A stretch of 64,000 bases of DNA from assembly GCA_024760905.1 (NCBI GenBank), contig CM045729.1:45148580-45212579 (forward strand), in the 5' to 3' direction. The notes beneath the pieces are model-generated. The model worked only from the letters and a program-made list of their open reading frames with translations. It did no database searches and was not told where the DNA came from. The DNA is from Plotosus lineatus (lineage: Eukaryota; Chordata; Actinopteri; Siluriformes; Plotosidae). Positions within the stretch are counted from its first letter, which is position 1. Each line of letters begins with the position of its first letter. Both the position numbers and the translations under genes were made by a program. Below are positions 19,918-31,325 of this stretch, one piece after another.

Positions 19918-21433
19918 CAGGTCCTTCTCAAAAAATTAGCATATTGTGATAAAGTTCATTATTTTCTGTAATGTACTGATAAAAATTAAGCTTTCATATA
20001 TTTTAGATTCATTGCACACCAACTGAAATATTTGAGGTCTTATTGTTTTAATACTGATGATTTTGGCATACAGCTCATGAAAACCCAAAATTCCTATCTC
20101 AAAAAATTAGCATATCATGAAAAGGTACTCTAAACGAGCTATTAACCTAATCATCTGAATCAACCAATTAACTCTAAACACCTGCAAAAGATTCCTGAGG
20201 CTTTTAAAAACTCCCAGCCTGGTTCATTACTCAAATCCGCAATCATGGATAAGACAGCCGACTTGACTGCTGTCCAGAAGGCCATCATTGACACCCTCAA
20301 GCAAGAGGGTAAGACACAGAAAGAAACCTGTGAGCGAATAGGCTGTTCCCAGAGTGCTGTATCAAGGCACCTCAGTGGGACATCTGTGGGAAGCAAAAAG
20401 TGTGGGAGATAACGCTGCACAACCAGAAGAGGTGACCGGACCCTGAGGAAGATTGTGGAGAAGGGCAGATTCCAGACCTGGGGGACCTGTGGAAGCAGTG
20501 GACTGGGCTACAGGTGCTGCATTCCATAGGTCAAGCCACTTTTCAACCAGAAACAGCGGCAGAAGTTCCTGACCTGGGCTACAGAGAAGCAGCACTGGAC
20601 TGTTGCTCAGTGGTCCAAAGTACTTTTTTCGGATGAAGCAAATTTTGCATGTCATTCGGAAATCAAGGTGCCAGAGTCTGGAGGAAGACTGGGGAGAAGG
20701 AAATGCCAAAATGCCTGAAGTCCAGTGTCAAGTCCCCACAGTCAGTGATGGTCTGGGGTGCCACGTCAGCTGCTGGTGTTGGTCCACTGTGTTTTATCAA
20801 GGGCAGGGTCAATGCAGCTAGCTATCAGGAGATTTTGGAGCAATTCATGCTTCTATCTGCTGAAAAACTTTATGGAGATGAAGATTTTCATTTTTCAGCA
20901 CGACCTGGCACCTGCTCACAGTGCCAAAACCACTGGGAAATGGTTTACTGACCATGGTATTATTGTGCTCAATTGGCCTGCCAACTCTCCTGACCTGAAG
21001 CCCATAGAGAATCTGTGGGATATTGTGAAGAGAAAGTTGAGAGACACCAGACCCAACACTGTGGATGAGCTCTATAACACCTCAGCAGTGCCACAGGCTG
21101 ATTGCCTCCATGACACGCCTCATTTCTGCAAAAGGATTCTCGACCAAGTATTGAGTGTGTATCTGAACATAATTAATTGAAGGTTGACTTTTTTGTATTA
21201 AAAACACTTTTTTTTATTGGTTGGATAAAATATGTTAATTTTTTGAGATAGGGATATTTGGTTTTTCTTGACTTTTTTTCCAAAATTATCAATATTAAAA
21301 CAATAACAGGCTTGAACTACTTCAGTTGTGTGTACTGAATCTAAAATATATGAAAGTCTAATGTTTATCAGTACATTACAGAAAATAATGAACTTTATCA
21401 CAATGTGTTAATTTTTTTCCTCAGAAGGAGCTG
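19918..21433 (+). mobile_element. Tc1-like transposon, family 2, full span
   Basis: A 1516-bp element with long inverted ends (CAGGTCCTTCTCAAAAAATT at left, complement of CAGCTCCTTCTGAGG at right), both continuing into TTGTGATAAAGTTCATTATT. TA lies at 19916-19917 and 21434-21435. This family is known from many fishes and other animals and is often discussed as horizontally transferred. A 5' fragment is at 30488-30789. Confidence 0.92.
20245..21180 (+). pseudogene. Tc1 family 2 transposase, broken
   Basis: The ATG at 20245 opens MDKTADLTAVQKAIIDTLKQ, the N-terminal helix-turn-helix, and stops at TAA 20410-20412 after 55 codons. Further on, LFSDEANFA (near 20630) holds the first Asp, FQHDLAPAHS the second, and LKPIENLW the Glu. 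The spacing is 34 residues, so DD34E. At least one stop and several frameshifts separate these blocks. Confidence 0.9.
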
Positions 21434-21435
21434 TA

Positions 21436-22824
21436 TAAAGCATTTCTGACTTATTCGGAAATTAATAGAATTATTAATGATTATTAATCATTTATAATGA
21501 CAACACTCTCAGAACCTGTCCACGACAATCAGCATCCTCTCTCCCACCACCCCCTGCTTTTGTCTCTCAAATGGTACATTCCAAACAAAGCGGTTGGGCG
21601 CTTGAAGCGACTGAATTGAACTCGAACCATTGGCTTGAACGGAGGCGGGTCCGGTACCTGTGAAACCTGAACCCGAACAATGACTGAAAGCGAAAGGTAA
21701 TTTGTTTGGGTTAATTTCTACAACCACCAACGTGTGTTTCCACGTTCCCCGTGCTTGTGAACGTTTGGTGTGGACAGGGAGTCAGTTCTTCACATGTTCT
21801 GGTTCTGTTTGATGGAAATGGTGGTTAAACTCGGTGGAGGGTTTGGGTTTAAGCCTAACACAGGTTTATAGGAAACTAAAAATGATGCTGAGGTTCCAAC
21901 ACGCTTTATTACCAAGCATTGGTTGATACTTCTGGGGGATGTGCTGGTAAGTTGTTGTTTATTTCTCTATTCTCGTTTCTAAGAATCAGAACATTTCAGA
22001 TCCACGACCCAGATGCTTCGCTGCACTTCACTGGTCTCCACTGTGGTTCTGGTGAGTTTTACTGTATATAGGATGGGCTTTTGGCATGAGATCAGTTTAT
22101 TATTGGGTATTATTCGGCAGTAAGGATACTGTAATCAGGATTATTTATAACAAAGCCCGATTTTTATTGCGTGTATTCAAGGTGTCCGATTATATATGGA
22201 TTATTTTGATATTCGGTGCTGGTGAAATGACCCATGAGCCCCTGAAGGCGTTGATACTATTGTTCTCTGAGCTCCTTAGATACTGTACGTCTCCTTTTGT
22301 TTCATCGCTCCATATGTTCTGGTGTTTGGTGCGTCTGCAGCCAGGCATCCCTCCCGTCTGATGTAAAGCACTACAGATTACCATCACTTGGGCCATTTCC
22401 TGCATTTATCTGACTCATTAAGATGCATATAAACGCCAGAGATGTCATTTTAATGCTGGTTTTGTTTAACTGGGATTGAACTTGCATTTGGAAAAACAGC
22501 TTGTGAGGAAGTCACGTGCTCAGGCTGACAGAAAATTACACAATGTTACAGGGCTTCCCCCACAAATAATGTTTATTTGTAAAATTAGTGTTACAAGGCT
22601 TCCCCCACAAATAAAGTGTTTCTTTCTTTTTTGTAAAATTACACTTTACTCCACACAGATAATGTTTTTTTGGAAGTCACTTCGAAGAGATGCCAACACC
22701 CATGAGTTCTGCTATTATTTTCAGAAATAAAACTTAATTCTCTGCCATATCAACAATATTCCAACACAAAATAATGTTATTTCTAACCATTTTGTTTCAT
22801 TTACCATTAATATTTGGGAAGTGG
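21436..22824. other. mixed unique sequence, possible noncoding exon
   Basis: The stretch 21500-22060 is less AT-rich than its surroundings and free of recognised repeats. Strong donor-like sites occur at 21947 (CTG|GTAAGT) and 22052 (CTG|GTGAGT). Near 22545-22680 a decayed tandem repeat with a period of about 46 bp (GGCTTCCCCCACAAATAA) appears. No protein-coding signal was found. Confidence 0.35.
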
Positions 22825-22850
22825 ATATATATATATATATATATATATCA
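22825..22850. repeat. (AT)n microsatellite beside SINE 3' end
   Basis: Thirteen AT units abutting the 3' end of the minus-strand SINE at 22851. Confidence 0.9.
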
Positions 22851-23076
22851 TCATCTTTTCCTTTCCACTTTTCCCTTTCTCAAAAGTCACCACAGCAAAT
22901 CATTTGATTTGGCATAGGTTTTTACGTTGGATGCCCTTCCTGTCACAACCCTTTTAGCAAGGGACAGAAACACGCCAACGCAGCTACTCTTTACGAAAGT
23001 CAGCAATGGTTCTTTTACATGCCTCACACCATAGACAGTGAGAGACATGGCCCGCCTTTGATAACCCAGTTAGCTG

Positions 23077-23079
<3 letters not shown>
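22851..23079 (-). repeat. SINE type 1, headless
   Basis: The minus strand carries the tail (GGGAAAAGTGGAAAGGAAAA), the LINE-5'-like block and the body to AGTGCAGCTAACTGG. It stops exactly before the tRNA-like head and runs into (AT)n. 5' truncation of this kind is typical of incomplete reverse transcription. Confidence 0.85.

Positions 23080-23120
<41 letters not shown>
23080..23120. repeat. (AT)n microsatellite between SINE and LINE
   Basis: About 20 AT units separating the headless SINE from the 3' end of LINE copy B. Confidence 0.92.
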
Positions 23121-23122
<2 letters not shown>

Positions 23123-26100
23123 TCATTTCCTTTCTGCTTTTCCCTTCAGGGGTCACCACAACGAATCATCTGCCTCCATCTCACCCTGTCCTTTGCATCT
23201 TCTCTTATACCAGCTACCTTCATGTCCTCCCTCACTATATCCATGAATCATCTCTTTGGTCTTCCTCTAGTCCTTCTGCCTGGTAGTTCCAACCTCAGCA
23301 TCCTACTACCAATATACTCACTACCCCTCCTCTGTACATGTCCAAACCATCTCAATCTAGCCTCTCTGACTGTCTCCAAAACTCTGTCCCTCTGATGTGC
23401 TCATTCCTGATCCTATCCATCCTCGTTACTCCCAAAGAGAACCTCAACATTTTCATCTCTGCTACCTCTAGCTCTGCCTCCTGTCTTTTCCCCAGGGCCA
23501 CTGTTTCTAAACCGTCTTATACACCTTTCCTTTCATTCTTGCCGATACCCTCCTATCACACATCACACCAGACACTTTTCTCCAACCATTCCAGCCTGCC
23601 TGCACACGCTTCTTCACCTCTTTTCCACACTCTCCACTGCTCAGGATTGTTGACCCTAAGTACTTAAAATCCTGCACCTTCCTTATCTCTGCTCCCTGTA
23701 AGCTCACCATTCCTCTTGGGTCCTTGTCATTCACATACATGTATTCTGTTTTACTGAGGCTAACCTTCATTCCTCTCCTTTCCAGGGCATACCTCCACCT
23801 CTCTAGATTTTCCTGCACTTGTTCTCTGCTCTCACTACAGATCACAATGTCATCTGCAAACATCATAGTCCATGGATATTCTTGTCTAACCTCGTCTGTC
23901 AGCCTGTCCATCACGATAGCAAACAAGAAGGGGCTCAGAGCTGACGCTTGATGCAGTCCCTCCTCCACCTTGAATTCGTCGGTCACACCGACAGCACACC
24001 TCACCACTGTCTTACATCTCTCATACATGTCCTGCACCACTCGAACATACTTCTCTGCCACTCCAGACTTCCTCATGCAGTACCACAGTTCCTCTCTCGG
24101 CACCCTGTCATATGCTTTCTCCAGATCCACAAAGGCACAATGCAGCTCCTTCTGACCTTCTCTGTACTTCTCTATTAACATCCTCAAGGCAAACACTGCA
24201 TCTGTGGTGCTCTTTCTTGGCATGAAACCAAACTGTTGTTCACAAATGCTGACCTCTGCCCTAAGTCTAGCTTCCATTATTCTTTCCCATAACTTCATTG
24301 TATGGCTCATCAACTTTATCCCTCTGTATCACAACTATGCACGTCTCCCTTGTTCTTAAAAATGGGCACCAGCACACTTCTCCTCCATTCCTCTGGCATC
24401 CCCTCACTCTCTTAGACCTTGTTGAACGTTCTTGTCAGGAAATCTACTGCTACCTCTCCTCGACACTTCCATGCCTCCACCGGTATGTCATCAGGGCCAA
24501 CTTCCTTTCCATTCTTCATTCTCTTCAATGCCCTCTTCACTTCACCATTACTAATCTTTGCTACTTCCTGGTCCTCAACGGTCACCTCTTCTACTCTTTT
24601 TTTTTTTTTTTTTTTTCCTCGTTCTCATTTTCATCATTCATCAGCTCTTCAAATTCCTCTTTCCATCTTCCCAGCACACTTCTGTCATCAGTCAATACAT
24701 TTCCCTCTCTGTCCTTAATCACGCTAACTTGCTGCACATCCTTCCCATCTTTATTTCTCTGCTGTGCCAACCTGTATAAATCATTTTCTCCCTCTTTACT
24801 TTCCAACCGAGCATACAAGTCATCATACGCCCTCTGTTTGGCCTTTGACACCGCCACCTTCGCCATACGCTGTGTCTCCCTGTACTCCTGTTTATTCTCT
24901 TCGGTCCTCTCAATGTCCCACTTCTTCTTAGCTAACCTCTTCCTTTGTACACACTTCCTCATTCCACCACCAAGTCTCCTTATCTACTCTCCTTCCAGAT
25001 GACACACCAAGTACTCTCCTACCTGTCTCCCTGATCACATTTGCTATAGTTGTCCAGTTATCTGGAAGCACTTCCTGGCGACCCAAAGCCTGTTTCAACT
25101 CCTCCTTGAAGACAACATGACACTCTTCCTTTTTCAGCTTCCACCACTTTGTCTTCTGCTCTGCCTTTGCCTTCTTCACCTTCCTCACCATAAGCGTCAC
25201 CCTGCACACCACCATCCTATGCTGTTTGGCAACACTCTCACCCGCTACTACTTTGCAGTCACTGACTTCCTTCAAATTACATCGCCTGCACAAGATGTAG
25301 TCTACTTGTGTGCTCCTACCTCCGCTTTTATAAGTCACCCTATGCTCCTGTTTCTTCTGGAAGAAAGTATTTACCACAGCCATTTCCATCCTTTTTGCAA
25401 AATCTATCAACATCTGTCCTTCTGTGTTCTTGTCCTGGATACCAAACCTGCCCATCACTTCCTCGTCCCACCTGTTTCCTGCACCAACATGTCTATTGAA
25501 GTCTACACCAATGACCACTTTTTCACCTCTAGGGGTACTCTGCATCACTTCATCTAACTCGCTCCAGAATCTCTCCTTCTCTTCTAGCTCACATCCTGCA
25601 TGTGGGGCATAAGCACTAACAACATTGACCATCACGCCTTCAATTTATAACTTGAGACTCATCACTCTGTCTGACACTCTTTTCACTTCTAGAACATTCC
25701 TGACAAACTCCTCCTTGAAGATGACTCCTACTCCATTTCTATTCCCATCCACACCATGAAAAAAACAGCTTAAACCCTGCTCCTAAGCTTCTAGCCTTGC
25801 TAACTTTCCTCCTGGTCTCCTGCACACACAGTATGTCCACCTTCCTCCTCTGCATCATGTCAGCCAGCTCTCGACCTTTTTCCTGCCATAGTTCCAACAT
25901 TCAAAGTCCTTACTTTCAGTCCTAGGCTCGTGCCTTTCCTCTTCTCTCTCTGCCTACGGACATGCCTCCCGCCTCTCCTTCTTCGACATCTTCGACCAAC
26001 AGTAGTCCAATTTCCACCAGCACCCTGTTGGTTGACAGCACTGATGGCAGTCGTTGTTAACCCGGGCCTCGACCGATCCGGTATGACATTCTTAGTAGTG

Positions 26101-26229
26101 ACTCGTATATTTTATTTGGCATTTGTTTTACGCCGGATGCCCTTCCTGACGCAACCCTCTGCATTTATCCGGGCTTGGGACCGGCGTGAGGGAGAAACAC
26201 TGGTTTGTGCCCCCCCTCACGGCTGCATT
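23121..26229 (-). mobile_element. RTE-type LINE copy B, near full length
   Basis: Minus-strand copy with the 5' end intact (complement of CCCCTCACGGCTGCATT at 26229) and the 3' tail at 23121. (AT)n tracts flank both ends (23080-23120, 26233-26302). A (T)n run at 24597-24616 replaces the ERE-rich hinge between endonuclease and transcriptase. Length is 3.1 kb, typical of RTE elements. Confidence 0.9.
23507..25635 (-). pseudogene. LINE copy B endonuclease-reverse transcriptase
   Basis: Three open blocks on the minus strand cover most of the protein. 24928-25635 is the endonuclease (GVDFNRHVG, TQVDYILC). 24591-24962 is the linker. 23507-24313 is the transcriptase with an intact FADDIVICSE box. 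Breaks lie near 24320-24590 (several frame changes) and upstream of 25635 (stop). GLHQASALSPF has Ala where other copies have Gly. Confidence 0.88.
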
Positions 26230-26231
26230 AA

Positions 26232-26232
<1 letters not shown>

Positions 26233-26302
<70 letters not shown>
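26233..26302. repeat. (TA)n microsatellite at LINE B 5' end
   Basis: About 35 TA units immediately outside LINE B; shorter (TA) tracts follow at 26320-26334 and 26537-26581. Confidence 0.93.
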
Positions 26303-26309
<7 letters not shown>

Positions 26310-26399
26310 CTGTGCTGGTTCAATATATATATATACTGTACTGGTTCCTGGTGTGTTGACATGCTTCTGGCATCACTGGCCCTTGCATGTATCTGCTCT

Positions 26400-26496
26400 C
26401 TCTTTGCGAGGGCAGAATCCCTCCTGGACAGCTCACAGGTCATCACAGGGCAGAAACATGCTGACGGCTTGGCAGCATACTCTTGACAAAAGTTTT
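26400..26496 (-). repeat. SINE type 2 fragment
   Basis: Roughly 100 bp match the middle of the type-2 SINE (complement of CAAGAGTATGCTGCCAAGCC and GAGCTGTCCAGGAGGG). Both ends are missing. Confidence 0.65.
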
Positions 26497-26531
26497 ATTC
26501 AATATAAGGCCACTGGCCCATAATACATTTA

Positions 26532-26581
<50 letters not shown>

Positions 26582-26582
<1 letters not shown>

Positions 26583-27551
26583 CATGAGTTTGCAAGAGTA
26601 CTTCTATGATTAAAGAGAACCATTATTTTCTTAACAATATATAAAAATAGGCACAAGTTTTTAATGACATATATTCATTTGTTGAAGACATTAGATTAAC
26701 AAATCTATATTTTGATAGTGGGTAGTTCATATGTTTAGCTAAAAGAGAATTTTTATAACATTGTAGGTTTTGCAATAAAGCAGTACATTTATTTAATCTT
26801 CAATTACATCAAGGTTATGTTTTTGGCAGAAAGGACAAAATCTCAAGACCGAATGGACATTATTGTATCTGCCGGTTTCTATGCTCAATCTGAAATGACC
26901 ACATCTGAATTTTTCACAAGCAATTTCTTAAATATTGTGCTAAATCTAAGCTAAGATAAGTCTCGGCATTTAGTTGGGACTTAAACAGTGTATAATTAAA
27001 GCACTGGGTAGTATTATGAAGTGATGAATGCCAATCTTGTGACAAATTGTCAGATAATCTTTGCATAATTACAGCAATAAAATCTGTATTCTCAAGATAC
27101 AGTTCACTTTACTGGCTTGTTTTAGAAGTCACTACCGTGCATGTCTTATGGCTTGGAAGCTTTTAGTCATATGGCATTTTCCACCCTGGACTTAATTGAT
27201 GAAGCCTGAGCATTTTCATGCTGTAGCGACACCTTTGAAAGACTGAAGTGGATTCCTTCAGAAAGGATAAGTTGGCCTTAACAGCTCAGAAAAAAAGGTT
27301 TTAAAACATTAATGATGTTTTTTTTTTCTCTTGACACATTGCTTTAACACACAGCATAATGATTATTCAGCTATTCACATTAATGGCTTATACATCAGAT
27401 TCCCCACATAATGCTTTTCATTCAAATTTGCTTTATCTCCGTTTTGATGAATGTATGCAATGTTTAGTGTGAGCCTGAGATCTGTCATAAGCAATATAAT
27501 AGATTTTTTTGTGTATATATATATAATATTCGAAACCCGCACATATACACA
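26582..27551. other. AT-rich unique sequence, nothing recognised
   Basis: No open frame of note, terminal repeat or RNA gene was recognised. Confidence 0.4.
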
Positions 27552-27904
27552 CAGTGATCCCTCACTACTTCACGCTTCAGTTCCTGCGGCTTCAGTGCAT
27601 CACGGGTTTTTCAAAAATCCAAACAAAAAAAAAAACCCCCAACAAAACTACTTACATTTTTATGTGAGGTGCGCATCTGGGTGCGTGTTTTTTTTTGTGT
27701 GCGTATTTATATTTTATGTCCATCTTATGCATTAATGTCGAATTGTTATTAGCATTTATAGCGTTGAATATGTATTTATTGATATTATATACACATATAC
27801 ATGCAAGTATACATCTTTCAGAGAGGTTGATCTTACTTCGCAGAAATTTGCCATTCACAGAGGATCTCCGTTCTCATTAACCATGAAAAGTGAGGGTTAA
27901 TTGT
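27552..27904. mobile_element. Tigger-type MITE, decayed
   Basis: The left end CAGTGATCCCTCACTACTTC is matched at the right by AAAGTGAGGGTTAATTGTG, an imperfect inverted copy. About 350 bp; no coding capacity. It is the same general type as the element at 2283. Confidence 0.55.
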
Positions 27905-27946
27905 GAGTGTGTATGTATATTTATGTATGCATGTGTATGTGTATAA

Positions 27947-27956
<10 letters not shown>

Positions 27957-27992
<36 letters not shown>

Positions 27993-28145
27993 TTATATAT
28001 TTATTATATAATGTGTGTATATATGTTTTATATATATATATATTCTATAATGTGTGTATATATGTTATATATAATGTGTGTGTGTGTGTGTGTATATATA
28101 TGTTATATATATATATATATATATATAATGTGTGTGTGTAATATA
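27957..28145. repeat. (AT)n/(GT)n compound satellite tract
   Basis: Alternating AT and GT runs with TATATAATGTGTGTG higher-order repeats. All reading frames rich in Tyr, Ile, Cys and Val here are artefacts. Confidence 0.9.
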
Positions 28146-28158
28146 TACATATAATAGA

Positions 28159-28330
28159 CAGTCGTCGACTTATGACCACTTTTGGTTCTGACCAGCCGGT
28201 CGTAAGGCAATCTGGTCGTATGTTGACTTTCCATCCGAATACACTCATGCCTCGGTTTAACAGACTAATGGGGGGGGGGAACACTGGTCCGAAGTACCCG
28301 ATTGTCCGAAGTTTCCGATTCCATATATTT
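28159..28330. mobile_element. two MITE termini side by side
   Basis: CAGTCGTCGACTTATGACC at 28159 and CACTCATGCCTCGGTTTAAC near 28242 look like the left ends of two Tigger-type MITEs. No matching right ends were found, so these are fragments. Confidence 0.4.
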
Positions 28331-28427
28331 CAACGACTACATTACGAGAACCTTTTACTTAAGCACGCTATGTAATCTGCAAATGTAAATACTGTACCTA
28401 TACTCTGTAAATGTACACCATAAGATC

Positions 28428-28494
28428 AGGGGTCAGGAACCTTTTTGATCAAGAGACCCAAAAAATACATATTTTAAAATCCGATCCTCTGAGA

Positions 28495-28498
<4 letters not shown>
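28428..28498 (+). mobile_element. hAT-like MITE left end
   Basis: CAGGGGTCAGGAACCTTTTT begins the fragment, close to the CAGGGGTCGGCAACCT termini of many vertebrate hAT elements. It is cut off by the (AT)n tract at 28499. Confidence 0.5.
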
Positions 28499-28567
<69 letters not shown>

Positions 28568-28568
28568 T
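28499..28568. repeat. (AT)n microsatellite
   Basis: About 33 AT units at the break of the hAT fragment. Confidence 0.93.
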
Positions 28569-29096
28569 GTGTACTGTATGTATACATGTGTATATATAAT
28601 ATCTACATGCAAAAATGTAGATATTTTAGATCACCTTTACCATTACATTTGAAGATAGTATTAGCTAGATTTAGATGCAGTAATTTTAGAATTGCTGTTA
28701 ATAAAGGAAGAAACAACAGTATATTATGAGAATAGGTTATGGACATATTGTTTTAAAAATGGGAAAAGTTATACAGTATTGAGAATGAACATGTATTCCT
28801 GTTTTGTGAACGGTATAATCAATTTCGCCATAAACTTTTGGGTATATCTATAAATAATTATGAATTTACATTTGTAAATTTGATATCAGTTCAGAATTTC
28901 AGCATGTTAAAGAGGATATGCACATACTTGTACAAAGTACAACAAATAATTCACAAAAATGATAAATTATGATATGTATATGCACAATTACCTTTTTTTT
29001 TTCTCATACACTAGTCTGTCATGAAAAGCGCACAGTGTTTATATGCCATTATGAGTGTACAATGGGCCTACGGCCTTACTACTGAATAAACGTCTG

Positions 29097-29097
<1 letters not shown>
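28569..29097. other. AT-rich spacer, nothing recognised
   Basis: Unique-looking AT-rich DNA between two AT microsatellites; no gene or transposon end seen. Confidence 0.35.

Positions 29098-29133
<36 letters not shown>
29098..29133. repeat. (AT)n microsatellite at 5' edge of LINE
   Basis: About 17 AT units directly before the second LINE family. Confidence 0.92.
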
Positions 29134-29136
<3 letters not shown>

Positions 29137-30490
29137 ACATGGAATGTCACCTCTCTGGCGGGAAAGGAGCCTGATTTGGTGCGTGAGGTGGAGAGATACC
29201 GACTAGATATAGTCGGGCTCACCTCAACGCATAGCTTGGGCTCTGGAACCATCCATCTCGAAAGAGGCTGGACCTTCTTCTATTCTGGAGTTGCTCATGG
29301 GGAGAGGCGGCGAGCCGGTGTGGGTATTCTTGTTGCCCCCTGTCTCGGTGCCCAAATGTTGGGGTTCCCCCCAGTTTACGAAAGGGTAGCTTCCCTCCGT
29401 CTTCAGGTGGGGGGGATGGGTCCCGACTGTTATTTGTGCTTATGCACCAAATGACAGTTCAGAGTACCCACCCTTTTTGGAGTCTTGGGGGGGGGGGGGT
29501 TGGAGAACGCTCCCTCGGGAGACTCGCTCGTTGTCTTGGGAGACTTCAACGCCAATGTGGGCAACGATGGTGTGACCTGGAAGGGTGTGATCGGTAGGTT
29601 TGGCCTCTCCAGTCTGAATCCGAATGGTGTTTCGTTGTTGGACTTCTGTGCTCGTCATAGTTTGTCTATCATGAACACCATGTTCGAACATAAGGGTGTC
29701 CATAAGTGCACTTGGCACCAGGACACCCTAGGTCGCAGTTCGATGATTGACTTTGTAGTTGTGTCATCGGACTTGCGACCATATGTTCTGGACACTCGGG
29801 TGAAGAGAGGAGCTGAGCTGTCTACCGATCACTACCTGGTGGTGAGTTGGCTTCGATGGTGTGGGAGATTGCCTTCCAGACCTGGCAGGCCCAAGCGTGT
29901 AATCAGGGTCTGCTGGGAACGTTTGGCGGAGTCCCCTGTCCGAGAGGCCTTTTACTCCCACCTCCGGCAGAGCTACAACCACGTTCCGGAGGAGGCGGGG
30001 GACATGGAATCCGAATGGGCCATGTTTCATGCCTCCATTGCTGAGGCGGCAGCCCATAGCTGTGGCCGTAAGGTCGTCGGTGCTTGTCATGGTTGTAATC
30101 CCCGAACCTGGTGGTGGACACCTGCGGTGAAGGGGGCCGTCCAGCTGAAGAAGGAGGCCTATCGGGATTTATTAGCCTGTGGGACTTCTGAGGCAGCAAA
30201 CAGGTACCGGCAGGCCAAACATGCTGCAGCCAAGGCTGTCGCAGATGCAAAATCTCGGGCGTGGGAGGAGTTCGGTGAGGGCCTGGAGAGTGATTATCGG
30301 TTGGCCTCAAAAAGGTTTTGGGCCACCATCCGACACCTCAGGAGGGGGAAGCAGTTCTTCACAAACACTGTTTACAGTGGCGGTGGGGAGCTGCTTACCT
30401 TGACTGGGGATGTTGTCGAGAGGTGGAGGGAATACTTTGAGGACCTCCTCAATCCCACCAACACGCCCTCCGTGGAAGAGGAAGACCCTG
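29134..30490 (+). mobile_element. second LINE family, 5' half only
   Basis: Plus-strand non-LTR retrotransposon distinct from copies A-D, markedly GC-richer than its surroundings. It starts at the (AT)n boundary with the endonuclease start and is lost after the endonuclease/linker. It runs straight into a Tc1 fragment at about 30486-30495. LINE copies normally lose their 5' part, so loss of the 3' half points to a later deletion. Confidence 0.85.
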
Positions 30491-30501
30491 GGGGTTTTTA
30501 A
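29176..30501 (+). pseudogene. LINE family 2 endonuclease, partial
   Basis: Two open blocks, 29176-29454 and 29485-30501, in different frames because of a change in the G-run region near 29480. Motifs are VGLTSTHSLGSG near the start, then [26 protein letters not shown] and [12 protein letters not shown], giving the Asp, Asn and His residues of an AP-type endonuclease. The linker [20 protein letters not shown] follows. The reverse transcriptase is absent. Confidence 0.87.
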
Positions 30502-30789
30502 AAACCTCAAATCTTTTGCAGGTGTTTAGAGTTAATTGGTTGATTCAGATGATTAGGTTAATAGCTCGATTAGAGTACTTTTTCATGATATGCTAATTTT
30601 TTGAGATAGGAATTTTGTGTTTTCATGAGCTGTATGCCAAAATCATCAGTATTAAAACAATAAAAGACCTGAAATATTTCAGTTGGTGTGCAATGAATCT
30701 AAAATATATGAAAGTTTAATTTTTATCAGTACATGACAGAAAATAATGAACTTTATCACAATATGCTAATTTTTTGAGAACGGCTAGTG
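30488..30789 (-). mobile_element. Tc1 family 2, 5'-end fragment
   Basis: About 300 bp match the left end of the 19918-21433 element in inverse orientation, up to AATTTTTTGAGAA at the terminus, whose outermost bases have mutated. The inner breakpoint joins LINE family 2 through shared CCTGGG-like bases. Confidence 0.87.
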
Positions 30790-30818
30790 TGTATGTATAT
30801 ATATATATATATATATAT
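30790..30818. repeat. (AT)n microsatellite at SINE 3' end
   Basis: A short AT tract abutting the tail of the SINE at 30822. Confidence 0.88.
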
Positions 30819-30821
30819 TAT

Positions 30822-31067
30822 CTGTCTTCCTTTCGGCTTTTTCCCTTTTACTCGGGAGTCGCCACAGCGAATCATCTGATTTGCATGTTTGATTTGGCAG
30901 AGGTTTTTACGTCGGATGCCCTTCCTGTCACAACCCTTTTAGCAAGGGACAGAAATACGCTGACGACTTTGCAGCCTACTCTTTACGAAAGTCAGCAATG
31001 GTTCTTTTACATGCCTCTCACCATAGACAGTGAGGGACATGGCCTGCCTTTGATAACCCAGTTAGCC
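30822..31067 (-). repeat. SINE type 1, headless
   Basis: Minus-strand tail, LINE-5'-like block and body, ending at CTAACTGGGTTATC like the copy at 22851-23079, so the tRNA-like head is missing. It abuts a Tc1 fragment. Confidence 0.88.
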
Positions 31068-31150
31068 TCTTCCTCTTCTGGTTGTGCAGAGTTTTCTGCC
31101 ACACTGTTTCCTTCCCACAGATGTCCCACTGAGGGCACTTGATACACTCA
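31068..31150 (-). mobile_element. Tc1 family 2 internal fragment
   Basis: About 80 bp correspond, inverted, to 20363-20438 of the family 2 copy (CACAGATGTCCCACTGAGG). Its order relative to 30488-30789 is not collinear with one element, so it is a separate piece or a rearrangement. Confidence 0.75.
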
Positions 31151-31312
31151 GTCTGTAGTTTGTAAACAATGAATGCAGCATCATTGCATCATTACGTCAG
31201 CATACTACGTAGGTACGTTTAAACTCAAAATTTGACTCTTTTTTTTGTAAAAAAAAAAAAACGTAAAATCGAAAAAATGTAAAACATATGAACGTAAGTC
31301 GGGGAGCGTCTG
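31151..31312. mobile_element. right end of MITE family M5
   Basis: Matches the right part of 56181-57273 (GTTTGTAAACAATG, TACTACGTAGGTACGT) and ends in GGGGAGCGTCTG followed by TA. The left part is missing. Confidence 0.75.
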
Positions 31313-31325
31313 TATATGAGATAAG

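Noticed and set aside
27903..28154. Tyr/Ile/Cys-rich open frames
   Set aside because: They are products of AT/GT microsatellites with no codon structure.
29903..30310. Proline-rich minus-strand open frame
   Set aside because: Antisense to the LINE family 2 endonuclease, GC-rich and without own motifs.
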